The notes under the pieces: model-generated
Databases searched by the model: none
Seen by the model: only the letters and a program-made list of their open reading frames with translations
Told to the model about the DNA's origin: nothing
Position numbers and translations under genes: made by a program
Origin: Neoarius graeffei
Lineage: Eukaryota > Chordata > Actinopteri > Siluriformes > Ariidae
Assembly (NCBI RefSeq): GCF_027579695.1
Contig: NC_083590.1
Coordinates: 19,795,799-19,859,798 of the forward strand
Reading direction: 5' to 3'
Length of the DNA stretch: 64,000 nucleotides
Part shown: positions 20,761-31,259 of the stretch, in pieces
How the letters are laid out: each line of letters opens with the position of its first letter
Numbering within the stretch: position 1 is the stretch's first letter

Positions 20761-23103
20761 TGTTCTTGGGTCTCAAACCTCACCACATTTTCCTCCCACA
20801 CACTGCACTATTGGTCTCCAAGACAATAAGTCCTTTCTAAAACTTTAATCGAGGTCTGTTTGACTTGGGGTCCTTGAACATCTGCAGCAAACGCCTCCTG
20901 ATGTTTTCCCAGTCTGTCATGGCCATTGTCCTCTTTGATGCTGTGGTGTGTTGGGGGAAGAGAGACTCTGGGCGACTGGACCCCAGTCCAGTCCTTCCTA
21001 AAACTTTCATCGAGGTCTCTTTGAGTACAGGATTCCACCTCGTGACTCTGAAGTGGTTGGGGTCCTTGAAAATCTTCAGCAAACTCTTCCTGATGTTTTC
21101 TCAGTCTGTCATGGCCATTGTCCTCTTTGGTGCTGTGGTGTGTTGGGGGAAGAGAGACTCTGGGCGACTGGACCCCAGTCCAGTCCTTCCTAAAACTTTA
21201 ATCGAGGTCTCCTTGAGTACAGGATTCCACCTCGTGACTCTGAAGTGGTTGGGGTCCTTGAAAATCTTCAGCAAACTCCTCCTGATGTTTTCCCAGTCTG
21301 TTATGGCCAGTGTTCTTTTCTGTGCTGTGGTGTGTTGGGGGAAGAGAGACGCTGGGCGACTGGACCCCAGTCGAGTCCTTCCTAAAACTTTAATCGAGGT
21401 CTCCTTGAGTACAAGATTCCACCTTGTGACCCTGAAGCGGTTGGGGTTCTTGAACATCTGCAGCAAACGCCTCCTGATGTTTTTCCCAGTCTGTCATGGC
21501 CAGTGTCCTCTTTGATGCTGTGGTGTGTTGGGGAAGAGAGACGCTGGGCGACTGGACCCCAGTCCAGTCCTTCTTAAAACTTTAATCAAGGTCTCTTTGA
21601 GTACAAGATTCCACCTTGTGACCCTGAAGCAGTTGCGGTCCTTGAACATCTGCAGCAAACTCCTCCTGATGTTTTCCCAGTCTGTCATGGCCAGTATCCT
21701 CTTTGATGCTGTGGTGTGTTGGGGGAAGAGAGACGCTGGGCGACTGGACCCCAGTCCAGTCCTTCCTAAAACTTTAATCGAGGTCTCCTTGAGTACAAGA
21801 TTCCACCTCGTGACCCTGAAGCGGTTGGGGTTCTTGAACATCTGCAGCAAACTCCTCCTGATGTTTTCCCAGTCTGTCATGGCCAGTGTCCTCTTTGATG
21901 CTGTGGTGTGTTGGGGGAAGAGAGACGCTGGGCAACTGGACCCCAGTCCAGTCCTTCCTAAAACTTGTACTCAAGGAGACTTTGATTAAAGATTCCACCT
22001 AGTGACCCTAAAGCGGTTGGGGTTCTTGAACATCTGCAGCAAACTCCTCCTGATGTTTTTCCCAGTCTGTGATGGCCAGTGTCCTCTTGGATGCTGTGGT
22101 GTGTTGGGGAAGAGAGACGCTGGGCGACTGGACCCCAGTCCAGTCCTTCCTAAAACTTTAATCGAGGTCTCCTTGAGTACAATATTCCACCTCGTGACCC
22201 TGAAGTGGTTGGGGTCCTTGAATATCTGCAGCAAACTCCTCCTGATGTTTTTCCCAGTCTGTCATGGCCAGTGTTCTTTTCTATGCTGTGGTGTGTTGGG
22301 GGAAGAGAGACGCTGGGTGACTGGACCCCAGTCGAGTCCTTCCTAAAACTTGTACTCAAGGAGACTTTGATTAAAGATTCCACCTAGCGACCCTGAAGCG
22401 GTTGGGGTTCTTGAACATCTGCAGCAAACTTCTCCTGATGTTTTCCCAGTCTGTCATGGCCAGTGTCCTCTTTGATGCTGTGGTGTGTTGGGGGAAGAGA
22501 GACGCTGAGCAACTGTACCCCAGTCCAGTCCTTCCTAAAACTTTAATCGAGGTCTCCTTGAGTACAAGATTCCACCTCGTGACCCTGAAGTGGTTGGGGT
22601 CCTTGAAAATCTTCAGGAAACTCCTCCTGATGTTTTCCCAGTCTGTCATGGCCAGTGTTCTTTTCTATGCTGTGGTGTGTTGGGGGAAGAGAGACGCTGG
22701 GTGACTGGACCCCAGTCGAGTCCTTCCTAAAACTTGTACTCAAGGAGACTTTGATTAAAGATTCCACCTAGCGACCCTGAAGCGGTTGGGGTTCTTGAAC
22801 ATCTGCAGCAAACTTCTCCTGATGTTTTCCCAGTCTGTCATGGCCAGTGTCCTCTTTGATGCTGTGGTGTGTTGGGGGAAGAGAGACGCTGAGCGACTGG
22901 ACCCCAGTCCAGTCCTTCCTAAAACTTTAATCAAGGTCTCTTTGAGTACAAGATTCCACCTCGTGACCCTGAAGCGGTTAGGGTTCTTGAACATCTGCAG
23001 CAAACTCCTCCTGATGTTTTCCCAGTCTGTCATGGCCAGTGTTCTTTTCTATGCTGTGGTGTGTTGGGGGAAGAGAGACGCTGGGCGACTGGACCCCAGT
23101 CCA

Positions 23104-23480
23104 TCTCATCTCATCTCATTATCTCTAGCCGCTTTATCCTTCTACAGGGTCGCAGGCAAGCTGGAGCCTATCCCAGCTGACTACGGGCGAAAGGCGGGGT
23201 ACACCCTGGACAAGTCGCCAGGTCATCACAGGGCTGACACATAGACACAGACAACCATTCACACTCACATTCACACCTACGGTCAATTTAGAGTCACCAG
23301 TTAACCTAACCTGCATGTCTTTGGACTGTGGGGGAAACCGGAGCACCCGGAGGAAACCCACGCGGACACGGGGAGAACATGCAAACTCCGCACAGAAAGG
23401 CCCTCGCTGGCCCCGGGGCTCGAACCCAGGACCTTCTTGCTGTGAGGCGACAGCGCTAACCACTACACCACCGTGCCGCC
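23104..23480 (-). mobile_element. Mermaid/Merman-type SINE, copy 5, in the satellite
   Basis: Full-length reverse copy flanked by the duplicated satellite sequence GACCCCAGTCCA (23092-23103 and 23481-23492), so it is a clean insertion younger than the array. Confidence 0.93.
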
Positions 23481-23581
23481 GACCCCAGTCCAGTCCTTCC
23501 TAAAACTTGTACTCAAGGAGACTTTGATTAAAGATTCCACCTAGTGACCCTGAAGCGGTTGGGGTTCTTGAACATCTGCAG

Positions 23582-24460
23582 TAGGGCTGCACGATATCAG
23601 AAAAATATGCGATATTCGATAACATGACTGAATATCTCGATATCGATATGTATCACGATAATTAAATATATAATGTTTTTCTTACCTCTACTCGCCGTTC
23701 TGCCCTGTATCTAGCATTTTAAAAAAAAAACACCCAATGCATCGCTTCCATTCCAACATTATTTTTTATTGGAAAAACATGGCTACACCTGCAATGGTGT
23801 CCATCAATCATCTTTAAATCTCTTAATTTTTGTGAGCGCAGCAGAAAATGTCTTAAGTTGAAGTAAACAAAAAACTGAAAACTATGTACATTACATTAAC
23901 ATAAAGCATTCAAAATGGCAATTTCAGCGGCTCCCGGGAGATGAAGGTGAGCGACACAGATTCACCATAAACTCAAACACAATCTGTTAATAACACATGC
24001 GGGTGAGAGAGCAGTGGTGTGTGTGAGAGTGAGCGAGCGGTAGTGTGTGAGAGAGAGTGAGCGAGCACGGTTTTATGTTTTTATGCTTCTGTACAGCAGT
24101 GTTTGTCCCAGTGAGCCGCCCCACCACTGTTTTACAGGTACATGTCTTGCAAAGTACCTGAGTTTGCAGTACGTCATCCCTCCTGAATCCAAAGTACTTT
24201 TTTTTTTTTTTGGAAACCAGTTCCTCCTCACACAAGTTTGTCTCACCACACTTGTTACCGCTTCCGCCATCACCACGAGGATTTTACTTGTTTTGCAATA
24301 GGGGGCGGAGTTATCCCACGGCGCTTGTTGACATTCAAATGTGATTGGACGGCACAGAAAAATGTGCCTTTTATCGAAATTTAAGTAATTTTTGCGGTAT
24401 GTGTATCGCAAACTATGATATCGCGATATCGATACTTTTTCGATATATTGTGCAGCCCTA
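23582..24460. mobile_element. hAT-type non-autonomous transposon
   Basis: The inverted termini are TAGGGCTGCACGATAT and ATATTGTGCAGCCCTA. They are flanked by the perfect 8-bp duplication ATCTGCAG (23574-23581 and 24461-24468), the hallmark of hAT elements. Subterminal regions are rich in CGATATCG words. At 879 bp it has no transposase frame. It interrupts the last satellite unit, which continues after it. Confidence 0.92.
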
Positions 24461-24468
24461 ATCTGCAG

Positions 24469-25012
24469 CAAACTCCTCCTGATGTTTTTCCCAGTCTGTC
24501 ATGGTCCGTGTCTTCTTCGATGCTGTGGTGTGTTGGGGAAAGAGAGATGCTGGGCGACTGGAGAGGCTGCTGGCTCTGCTGTTGCATTGAGCTGGAGACC
24601 TGGAACAAGCTGCTGTCAATAATGGACAATGACCATCACCCCCTGTAGAGCACATTTGTCAGACAGAGGAGCATGTTTAGTGGCAGATTTCTGTCGCTGT
24701 CATGCTCAACAGACCGGTTGAGGAGGTCCTTTGACCCCAGGGCCCTCCAGATCTTCAACTCACCACAGAAGGGGAGGGGTGAAATGGACTTTTGGGCAGG
24801 AGTCTGCCTCACTCTGTCCCCACCACAGCATGTCAGCCTATACCCAGACTGTCTTTTTTTTTTTCTTTTGCTGGCTATATTAGCGCCTATGCAAGACTTT
24901 TATTTTTTCCATTTCTTTTACATTTGTACGTGTGTATTTGTGTGTCATATAAGCTACTGGATGCCTTAATTTCCTTTGGGGTGAATAAAGTATCTATCTA
25001 TCTATCTGAAAC
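24469..25012 (+). mobile_element. L2-type LINE 3' end that founded the satellite
   Basis: Continues the last satellite unit into the rest of the LINE C-terminus (MDNDHHPL, a stop at 24645-24647, FVRQRSMFSGRF, RRSFDPRALQIFNS). A 3' UTR follows that ends in AATAAAGTATCTATC with a (TATC)n tail near 24990-25008. In-frame stops show that it is inactive. Confidence 0.82.
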
Positions 25013-25600
25013 AGATCGACGTCCAGCACCGTTACGGATTTACCACAGGGCTACCTGCACAAACGCTTCTGTATTATAACCGAAACGCCACTCCCGCTCT
25101 TGGCCCAGCCTTGTCCACTATATAATAATGATGGCGCTATTTCACACCCAGTGTCTGCAGGAGATCTCGAAAACGAACATCAACTATGTTCATCATACTT
25201 GTAATGCTCCTTTTTTAGTAAGCTGGAGAAAAGCGTAAACACAAAAAACCTCACCCAAGCTAACGTTAACCCTTTATGTGACTTTATTGTACCGATATTT
25301 CAAAATGGAAATTCGTCTTACCACTGGGTGCTAGTAGCCCAATGTAGGAGATATACGAGTCTTTAGTTGTTTACTACTGAGAAATATTTTTTCTTCTAGC
25401 ATATGATGTAAGCTTACAGTATAACCACACCCCTTCTCCCAAAAAACAAACGACAAGAAATGGCACAATAATATAATGAGAACCACAAATACAAAATTAA
25501 GCGTCTTAATGAAATAAATATTGGATCGAAACAAAATCCTCGACTGAAATTCAGTGACTAGGCCTCACTTTAAAAACATAGATGTTCAGTAATGTTTTAA
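25013..25600. other. Spacer without recognisable gene
   Basis: No repeat signature or protein-like frame is seen in this AT-rich stretch. Confidence 0.3.
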
Positions 25601-25606
25601 GAATAA

Positions 25607-25664
25607 TTTCTCATCTTATATCTCATTATCTCTAGCCGCTTTATCCTGTTCTGCAGGGTCATGT
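25607..25664 (-). mobile_element. Mermaid/Merman-type SINE fragment, copy 6
   Basis: Only the 3' tail and last part of the body are present (TCTCATTATCTCTAGCCGC, then TTTATCCTGTTCTGCAGGG) before the match stops; a 5'-truncated copy in reverse orientation. Confidence 0.8.
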
Positions 25665-26280
25665 AAGAAAATCACTTATGCAGTTAATACAGCTTTAAAA
25701 CACGTCACTAAAGTCTCTTTACCGTGACGCTTCCCTGAGTGACGTGAAATACGCTCGTTCTTGATTTCTCCTGTCCTCATTTCCCATTCCCGCATCCTTT
25801 CTCCGCTTCCTCAGTGGGACGAGCTGAGTAGTGAGGATGGGATGAAAGGAAAAGAAAAGAAACGAGGAGGTGTAATTACAGAAACGTAACCCAGAATAGA
25901 CTTTGTAGGGAGTAGCTGTTACGCCAGAGCTGATGCACAGGATCATGGGATACTTATGGGATGTGGAGAACAATTATACATCCATTTAAGAAGAAAACAC
26001 CAGATGGAGGATCTTCGCAGGCAACATTATATGAAACCTCTGATTTGGATAGGATATGAAGAGTAGGCAGCGTTTGTTCTGTTGTAGATGATCAGTTGGT
26101 GGTGAAAACAGGCAAGACACTGGAAAGCATTGGGTTTCCGTCTCAGAGTGGATCAGCAGTGGGAGGAATTATGCAGCACAAGTCATTTATTTAAATAATT
26201 ACAAGTTACATTACCCCACTGGCCTGCAAATAGTCAAATATTAATCTAGGCAGGCCAATGATAAACATACGTCCATATTA
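25665..26280. other. Spacer without recognisable gene
   Basis: No frame or repeat family was recognised. Confidence 0.3.
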
Positions 26281-26284
26281 TATA

Positions 26285-26661
26285 GGTGGCACAGTGGTGT
26301 AGTGGTTAGCGCTGTCACCTCACAGCAAGGTCCGGGTTCGAGCCCCGTGGCCGGCGAGGGCCTTTCTGTGTGGAGTTTGCATGTTCTCCCCGTGTCCGCG
26401 TGGGTTTCCTCCGGGTGCTCCGGTTTCCCCCACAGTCCAAACACATGCAGGTTAGGTTAACTGGTGACTCTAAATTGACCGTAGGTGTGAATGTGAGTGT
26501 GAATGGTTATCTGTGTCTATGTGTCGGCCCTGTGATGACCTGGCGACTTGTCCAGGGTGTACCCCGCCTTTCGCCCGTAGTCAGCTGGGATAGGCTCCAG
26601 CTCGCCTGCGACCCTGTAGGACAGGATAAAGTGGCTAGAGATAATGAGATGAGATGAGATT
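26285..26661 (+). mobile_element. Mermaid/Merman-type SINE, copy 7
   Basis: Full-length forward copy from GGTGGCACAGTGGTGTAG to the ATGAGATGAGATGAGAT tail, with A and B boxes. I do not see a convincing target duplication. Confidence 0.92.
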
Positions 26662-27385
26662 TTAATAATGAGGGGTTTTGTGTTTTTGTTCTTTTCTCAG
26701 AATAAAATTATTTTCCATAGTAATTGCACACATGTTACAGATGCACTAGATAGAGATTAGGATGGGAGGGGGGGGGGGGAAAGTGGAGTATACCTTTAAT
26801 GTCCTCCTCTCACCTCAGTGGGGCATTTGGCAACGATGGAGTTCCTACCAAATAGAGATCCATGTAATTATAACTGACCAGCAAGGGGTACGAAGAAACT
26901 GGGGCACAAATTCTCTCAGTCTTGTTGTGTTTTTGTAAGCTGAGACACCCTATTACATCACTTGGTTACTTTTGTTGCTCACCAGTGCTCTTCTGGGTGT
27001 GCGTGAGTTATTTTAAAGTGTCAGAGTGAGACAGTGGAAAATGACTCTTCCTGAATAGTGTGTTGTGTAAATTGATGTTGAAAGGAGCAACTATTATTAC
27101 ACACACATACTGTGAGCTGCACTTTCTTTGTACGCCAGCACTCTGTCGTCATGACCACCAGTAGCTAGGACTGACTCACTGAGCGATGGCCAACTGGCAC
27201 ACGTCTTTGTAGAGGACTAGCCTTTGCAAAAGATGCTCTGTGGATCAGCCAACTCTTCTCTCTCTCTCTCACACACACACACACATCACCGCCTGCCATC
27301 TTCCTCTCCTGGTCCTCATCATCCCTCGAGGCTTTTCACTTCACAGTGGATACACTTGCATGGATACAAAAGTTATTTTCAACAC
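26662..27385. other. Spacer without recognisable gene
   Basis: Contains a G-run near 26768 and a CT/CA-rich stretch near 27257-27285. No protein-like frame is seen. Confidence 0.3.
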
Positions 27386-27633
27386 TAGGGTTGGGTACCC
27401 AAACCCGGTGCCAATATGGCACCAGTTCTGATATGATCGGTATCTACAGGACCGAACTGCGATGCAGATTTCAGTGCCTCGTTTCAGTGCTATTTAAATG
27501 CACTGCAGTAAAGTTGGCTTTATATTGGACCATTTGCTCCACATTCAAAATTCGTCTGTCTTCTGTTTCTCCTTTTTAAAAGCACCGTTTTAGCACCAGT
27601 CTCAGAAAAAAACCCAAACGATACCCGACCCTA
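27386..27633. mobile_element. MITE with TAGGGTTGGGTACC termini (hAT-like)
   Basis: The left end TAGGGTTGGGTACCC pairs with the right end GATACCCGACCCTA, and the inner part keeps pairing in places (ACCCGGTGCCA near the left). At 248 bp it has no coding capacity. A target duplication is not clear, so the hAT assignment is tentative. Confidence 0.6.
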
Positions 27634-27689
27634 TTCGGTCCTGATTTATTGTCGAATACCTTTATAACCAAAGAAAAATTAATTCAGAT

Positions 27690-28283
27690 GTTGTTGTTAA
27701 AAATTCCTGATTCTCTATCTCAGTGATTTCTAGCATAAGGAAAAAAAAAGGAATCTGTCAAATTTTTGGGCTTATTGATGGACAGTATGCTTTCTTGGAA
27801 AAATCATATTGATTATTTGCACCAGTCAGTAAATCAGTTGGTCTTATTGCTAAGTTAAGACAATTTGTACCTCAGGAAAAACTTGAATTACCTTGTATTG
27901 GTCACTAATCGCGTGGCATGGTGGTGTAGTGGTTAGCGCTGTCGCCTCACAGCAAGAAGGTCCAGGTTCGAGCCCCGTGGCCGGCGAGGGCCTTTCTGTG
28001 TGGAGTTTGCATGTTCTCCCCGTGTCCGCGTGGGTTTCCTCCGGGTGCTCCGGTTTCCCCCACAGTCCAAACACATGCAGGTTAGGTTAACTGGTGACTC
28101 TAAATTGACCGTAGGTGTGAATGTGAGGTGTGAATGGTTGTCTGTGTCTGTGTCAGCCCTGTGATGACCTGGCGACTTGTCCAGGGTGTACCCCGCCTTT
28201 CGCCCGTAGTCAGCTGGGATAGGCTCCAGCTTGCCTGCGACCCTGTAGAACAGGATAAAGCGGCTAGAGATAATGAGATGAGA
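27690..28283 (+). mobile_element. Old LINE RT fragment with Mermaid/Merman-type SINE copy 8 (27913-28283)
   Basis: From 27740 the plus strand encodes, over frameshifts and stops, text such as KFLGLLMDSMLSWK-NHIDYL, the post-catalytic block of a LINE reverse transcriptase. It is followed at 27913 by a full-length forward SINE (A box, B box, ATGAGATGAGA tail). The LINE piece is degenerate. Confidence 0.7.
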
Positions 28284-28424
28284 CAACAACCCTAACATTA
28301 GAACTCAAGGAGGTTTGGGAACTAATAACAGACCTTTCTTTATTTTCTCTAAACTCCATCTGGTTGCCATTTCATTAAAAATCACAACTCCAGAGAAACA
28401 AAAACTGTATGGAAAAATTTTACC

Positions 28425-28660
28425 AGGAAGTGTTAGCAATTTTCTTAAAAAAAATAAACAAAACCGTTCTACTGGAACTTTCATGTGCATCATTTTCCTG
28501 TAAAAATTTTTTGATAAGTTTGGATTCAGTGTTCCTACAGTGATTGCAAGCGATGCACCCACCACCATGCTTCACAGCTAGAACAAAGTTTTTGTTTTGG
28601 TGTTCAGTTCCCCTTTTCCTTTTTTTCTTATATCTGTTCAGAGAACCTTGCACCAGAAGT
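28425..28660 (-). pseudogene. Degenerate Tc1-like transposase fragment
   Basis: On the minus strand the text KNKNFVLAVKHGGG corresponds to the central Tc1 block that precedes the VWGCFS motif (usually VKHGGGSVMVWGCF). The rest is eroded. A related short piece (CAAGCGATGCACCCAACACC, then ATGCTTCACAGC) is at 35893-35925. Confidence 0.5.
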
Positions 28661-29029
28661 ACTGAGGATCTTTTCGAAACCTGTGGCTAACTGATGTAGA
28701 AACCCACCTGTTTCCAAAGTTTTTACATACTTGCAACTGTAAGGTTCAGTTACTTACCTATTGCACACACTTAAATAAAGCCTCGACTGTGCGAACAATT
28801 TTCTTATTTCTCAAAATCTGTTTTTTTTTTTTTAAATTGCAACTTAAGAGTTGAAGTCTGAATGTCATACAACCTGGAATACTGGAGGTTATAACCTTAT
28901 TTATCAACACAAATACAGTATTATGAACCACATACAGAGTAATACTCAGAGCTGGTGTCTAAAACAGGTCATTTAGGTTTAAATGATGAATCGATAGTCA
29001 ACCTCTTGGTCACGGAAAGTGAACCTTAA

Positions 29030-29290
29030 CCACTGAGTTGCCAACATTCACTATAAATCTATTGCAAAATGATGCTGAAACAGCAAGCGCTTGTCAATTC
29101 ATGCCAAGGGTAAGACAACATGTCCTGTGTGCTGTTGACCCAGAATATCAAGAAATCGTACGCTCCTGCCAAAGACGGGGACAACATTCAGCTTTGATTG
29201 GTCATGCCGGTATCCAGGGAAATCAGCAGGCCAATCAGAGAGCAGAATGAAAAGTCACATCACCTGCTGAGTCTGAAAAAGCTTTCAGAG
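29030..29290 (+). repeat. Dispersed repeat of unknown class, copy 1
   Basis: Shares ordered blocks with 34365-34600 (ATGTCCTGTGTGCTGTTGACC, GATTGG, CAGCAGGCCAATCAGAGAGC, TCACCTGCTGA). Neither copy codes for a recognisable protein. A run of about 18 G follows at 29339-29356. Confidence 0.55.
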
Positions 29291-29361
29291 AAAATAAAAC
29301 AAATAACGGACGTTAACTTTTATACAAGTGGATTTCTTGGGGGGGGGGGGGGGGGGAATCA

Positions 29362-29690
29362 TCACACTAAGGCCAAAAGTATGTGGACACCTGGCCTTCA
29401 CACCAGTATGCATTTCTTTCCCGAATGGTGACCACAATTTCTGAAGCACACTGTATGCTGTTCCAGCATGACAATGCCCCCGTGCACAAAGCAAACTCCA
29501 TGAAGACATGGTGTGTTAAAGTTGGAGTGGAAGAACTCGAGTGTCCTGCACTGAACACCTTTGGGATGAACTGGAACCTCCTCAACATCAGTACCTAATC
29601 TCACTAATGCTCTTGTAGCTGAACTGAATGAACACAAGTCCTCACAGCCACACCCCAAAATCTAATGGAAAGCCTTTCTGGAATAGTGGA
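29362..29690 (+). mobile_element. Truncated Tc1-like element with transposase remnant
   Basis: Starts with GGCCAAAAGTATGTGGACACC, the end of a widespread fish Tc1-type element. It continues into transposase sequence (LFQHDNAPVHKANSM, KVGVEELECPA) that loses the frame at the block where PDLNPIEHLWDEL would lie. The first catalytic D and the N-terminus are missing, so it is an internally deleted relic. Confidence 0.75.
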
Positions 29691-29871
29691 GGTTTTTTTT
29701 TTATCAATGTTAAGGAGGTACCAACAATATATTAATACTCATTGTTTTGGAAAGAAGGAAAACATACAGTATATTTATATTGACAATTCAACAACTGCCT
29801 GGTTTTTTTTCTTCTCCAGTTCAGTGAAACATGCCTGATTTAGATGAAAACATCAGACAAGTGAAGTCGTA

Positions 29872-30868
29872 AGAGCCTTTTCTTACAAAGCCCCACAGTT
29901 ATGGAACAGCCTTCCAAGTAGTGTTCGGGAACCAGACACAGTCTCAGTGTTTAAGTCTCGGCTGAAAACATATCTGTTTAGTCGAGCCTTGTGTTAATGG
30001 TGTTTATGAGGTAAAGGTGTAGATCTGGAGGGTCCTCAGACAGAGTGTTTTGGTAAACTGGGATGTATGGATGCTGTCAGTCCCCACTCGCTTGCTCACT
30101 CGAGTTTGTTGACGGTGTAGTGGCTGCTGCTTTATGTCCCGGGGCTCCCTCATGCCTGTGTTACCTTCTGGGTCTCCCCTTTTAGTTATGCTGTCATAGT
30201 TGCTTGTACTCAGTGAAATATGTATCCTGTTCCTACTTATTCAGGTGACATTGGACATATCCAACAATCTGTGTTTTCTCTCCCCCCCCCCCCCCCCCCA
30301 ATCTGTCCCTCTGAGTTACATGTCAGTCCTGGGATCGAGATGCTGGCCTCTTCTGCTCCTCGGACCTGCCTGATCCATCCTGCTGCCCTGTGTCTGGTTG
30401 GAGTCTGATCGCATCGCTCCTGTAGAGGACGGCCCCATGCGGACAGTTGAGGGTTACACCTGGAGGACGCTCTGGACTCTTACAGTAATGCTTTTATGGC
30501 TGAGGACTACAGCTGACTTGCTAACTTTAGGACTGCAGTTGTCATGAACAGTTTTGCACTCAAGTTTCCATCAATGAAGAGTTTATAACACCAACAAAAC
30601 TGACTTCATGTTAAAACTGTTAACGTTATAGTCATGCTGTCTGTTGTTGCCCAAATGAGGATGGGTTCCCTTTTGAGTCTGGTTCCTCTCGAGGTTTCTT
30701 CCTCATGTCGTCTGAGGGAGTTTTTCCTTGCCACAATCGCCACAGGCTTGCTCATTGGGATAGATTAGGGATAAAATTAGCTCATGTTTTAAGTCGTTCA
30801 AATTCTGTAAAGCTGCTTTGTGACAATGTTTATTGTTAAAAGCACTATACAAATAAACTTGACTTGAA
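29872..30868 (+). mobile_element. L2-type LINE, 5'-truncated 3' end
   Basis: Nearly identical to the 3' portion of the copy at 10435-12352. It begins in the last coding block (FSYKAPQLWNSLPSSVREP) and carries the same 3' UTR with a C-run near 30282-30299, ending AGCACTATACAAATAAAC. Both copies are therefore members of one recently active family. Confidence 0.88.
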
Positions 30869-31259
30869 ATGAGGAAACGTAGTCGCCTTTAGTAGAAAGC
30901 AGAGAGCGCGAGAGGGGCTAGGAGTCTGTTTGGGCAGGTGCAAACATGCCAATCAAACTCTGATAAAATTAATCAATCAACACCCAAATCAAGATTGGCA
31001 CTTTTTTGTGGGTTGGTTTAAGTGATTAGTATTATGTATGTTTATGTCTGTTCATGCTGTAGCTAATCTAATTGTAATGCCCAAGCTTCATTTCATCATA
31101 TATCCAGAGGGCATCCTTTACATACCTCAAGTCTACTAATTATCTGAATCAGGATCTTACTCATGGATCGAAATCTTAAGTGTGTACAACGAATCCTCTC
31201 TATAATAGAAAATCCAAAGAAATATAATAAATATAATAGTATAATAAAATCTTGTAGCT

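Larger units (their letters stand above)
20838..24560. repeat. 192-bp satellite derived from an L2 reverse-transcriptase segment, with a two-unit higher-order repeat
   Basis: About 13 tandem units of 192 bp. Each encodes on the plus strand a fragment of the L2 RT C-terminus (NICSKLLLMFSQSVMASVLF, then AVVCWGKRD). From about 21770 rightwards alternate units carry a 22-bp segment in inverted orientation (21967-21988, 22352-22373, 22736-22757, 23509-23530), spaced 384-385 bp once the SINE is discounted, so the higher-order unit is two monomers. The array is interrupted by a SINE (23104-23480) and a hAT element (23582-24460). The last unit joins a normal L2 C-terminus and 3' end, which identifies the source. 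Confidence 0.9.

Noticed and set aside
20865..21515. A 216-residue repeat protein gene
   Set aside because: The frame is explained by the 192-bp LINE-derived satellite (length divisible by three). No start context, splice sites or non-repetitive part support a gene; kept only as a finding.
20838..23580. CRISPR-like array
   Set aside because: Repeats are 192-bp monomers without unique spacers, and the sequence is clearly vertebrate nuclear DNA with spliced genes.
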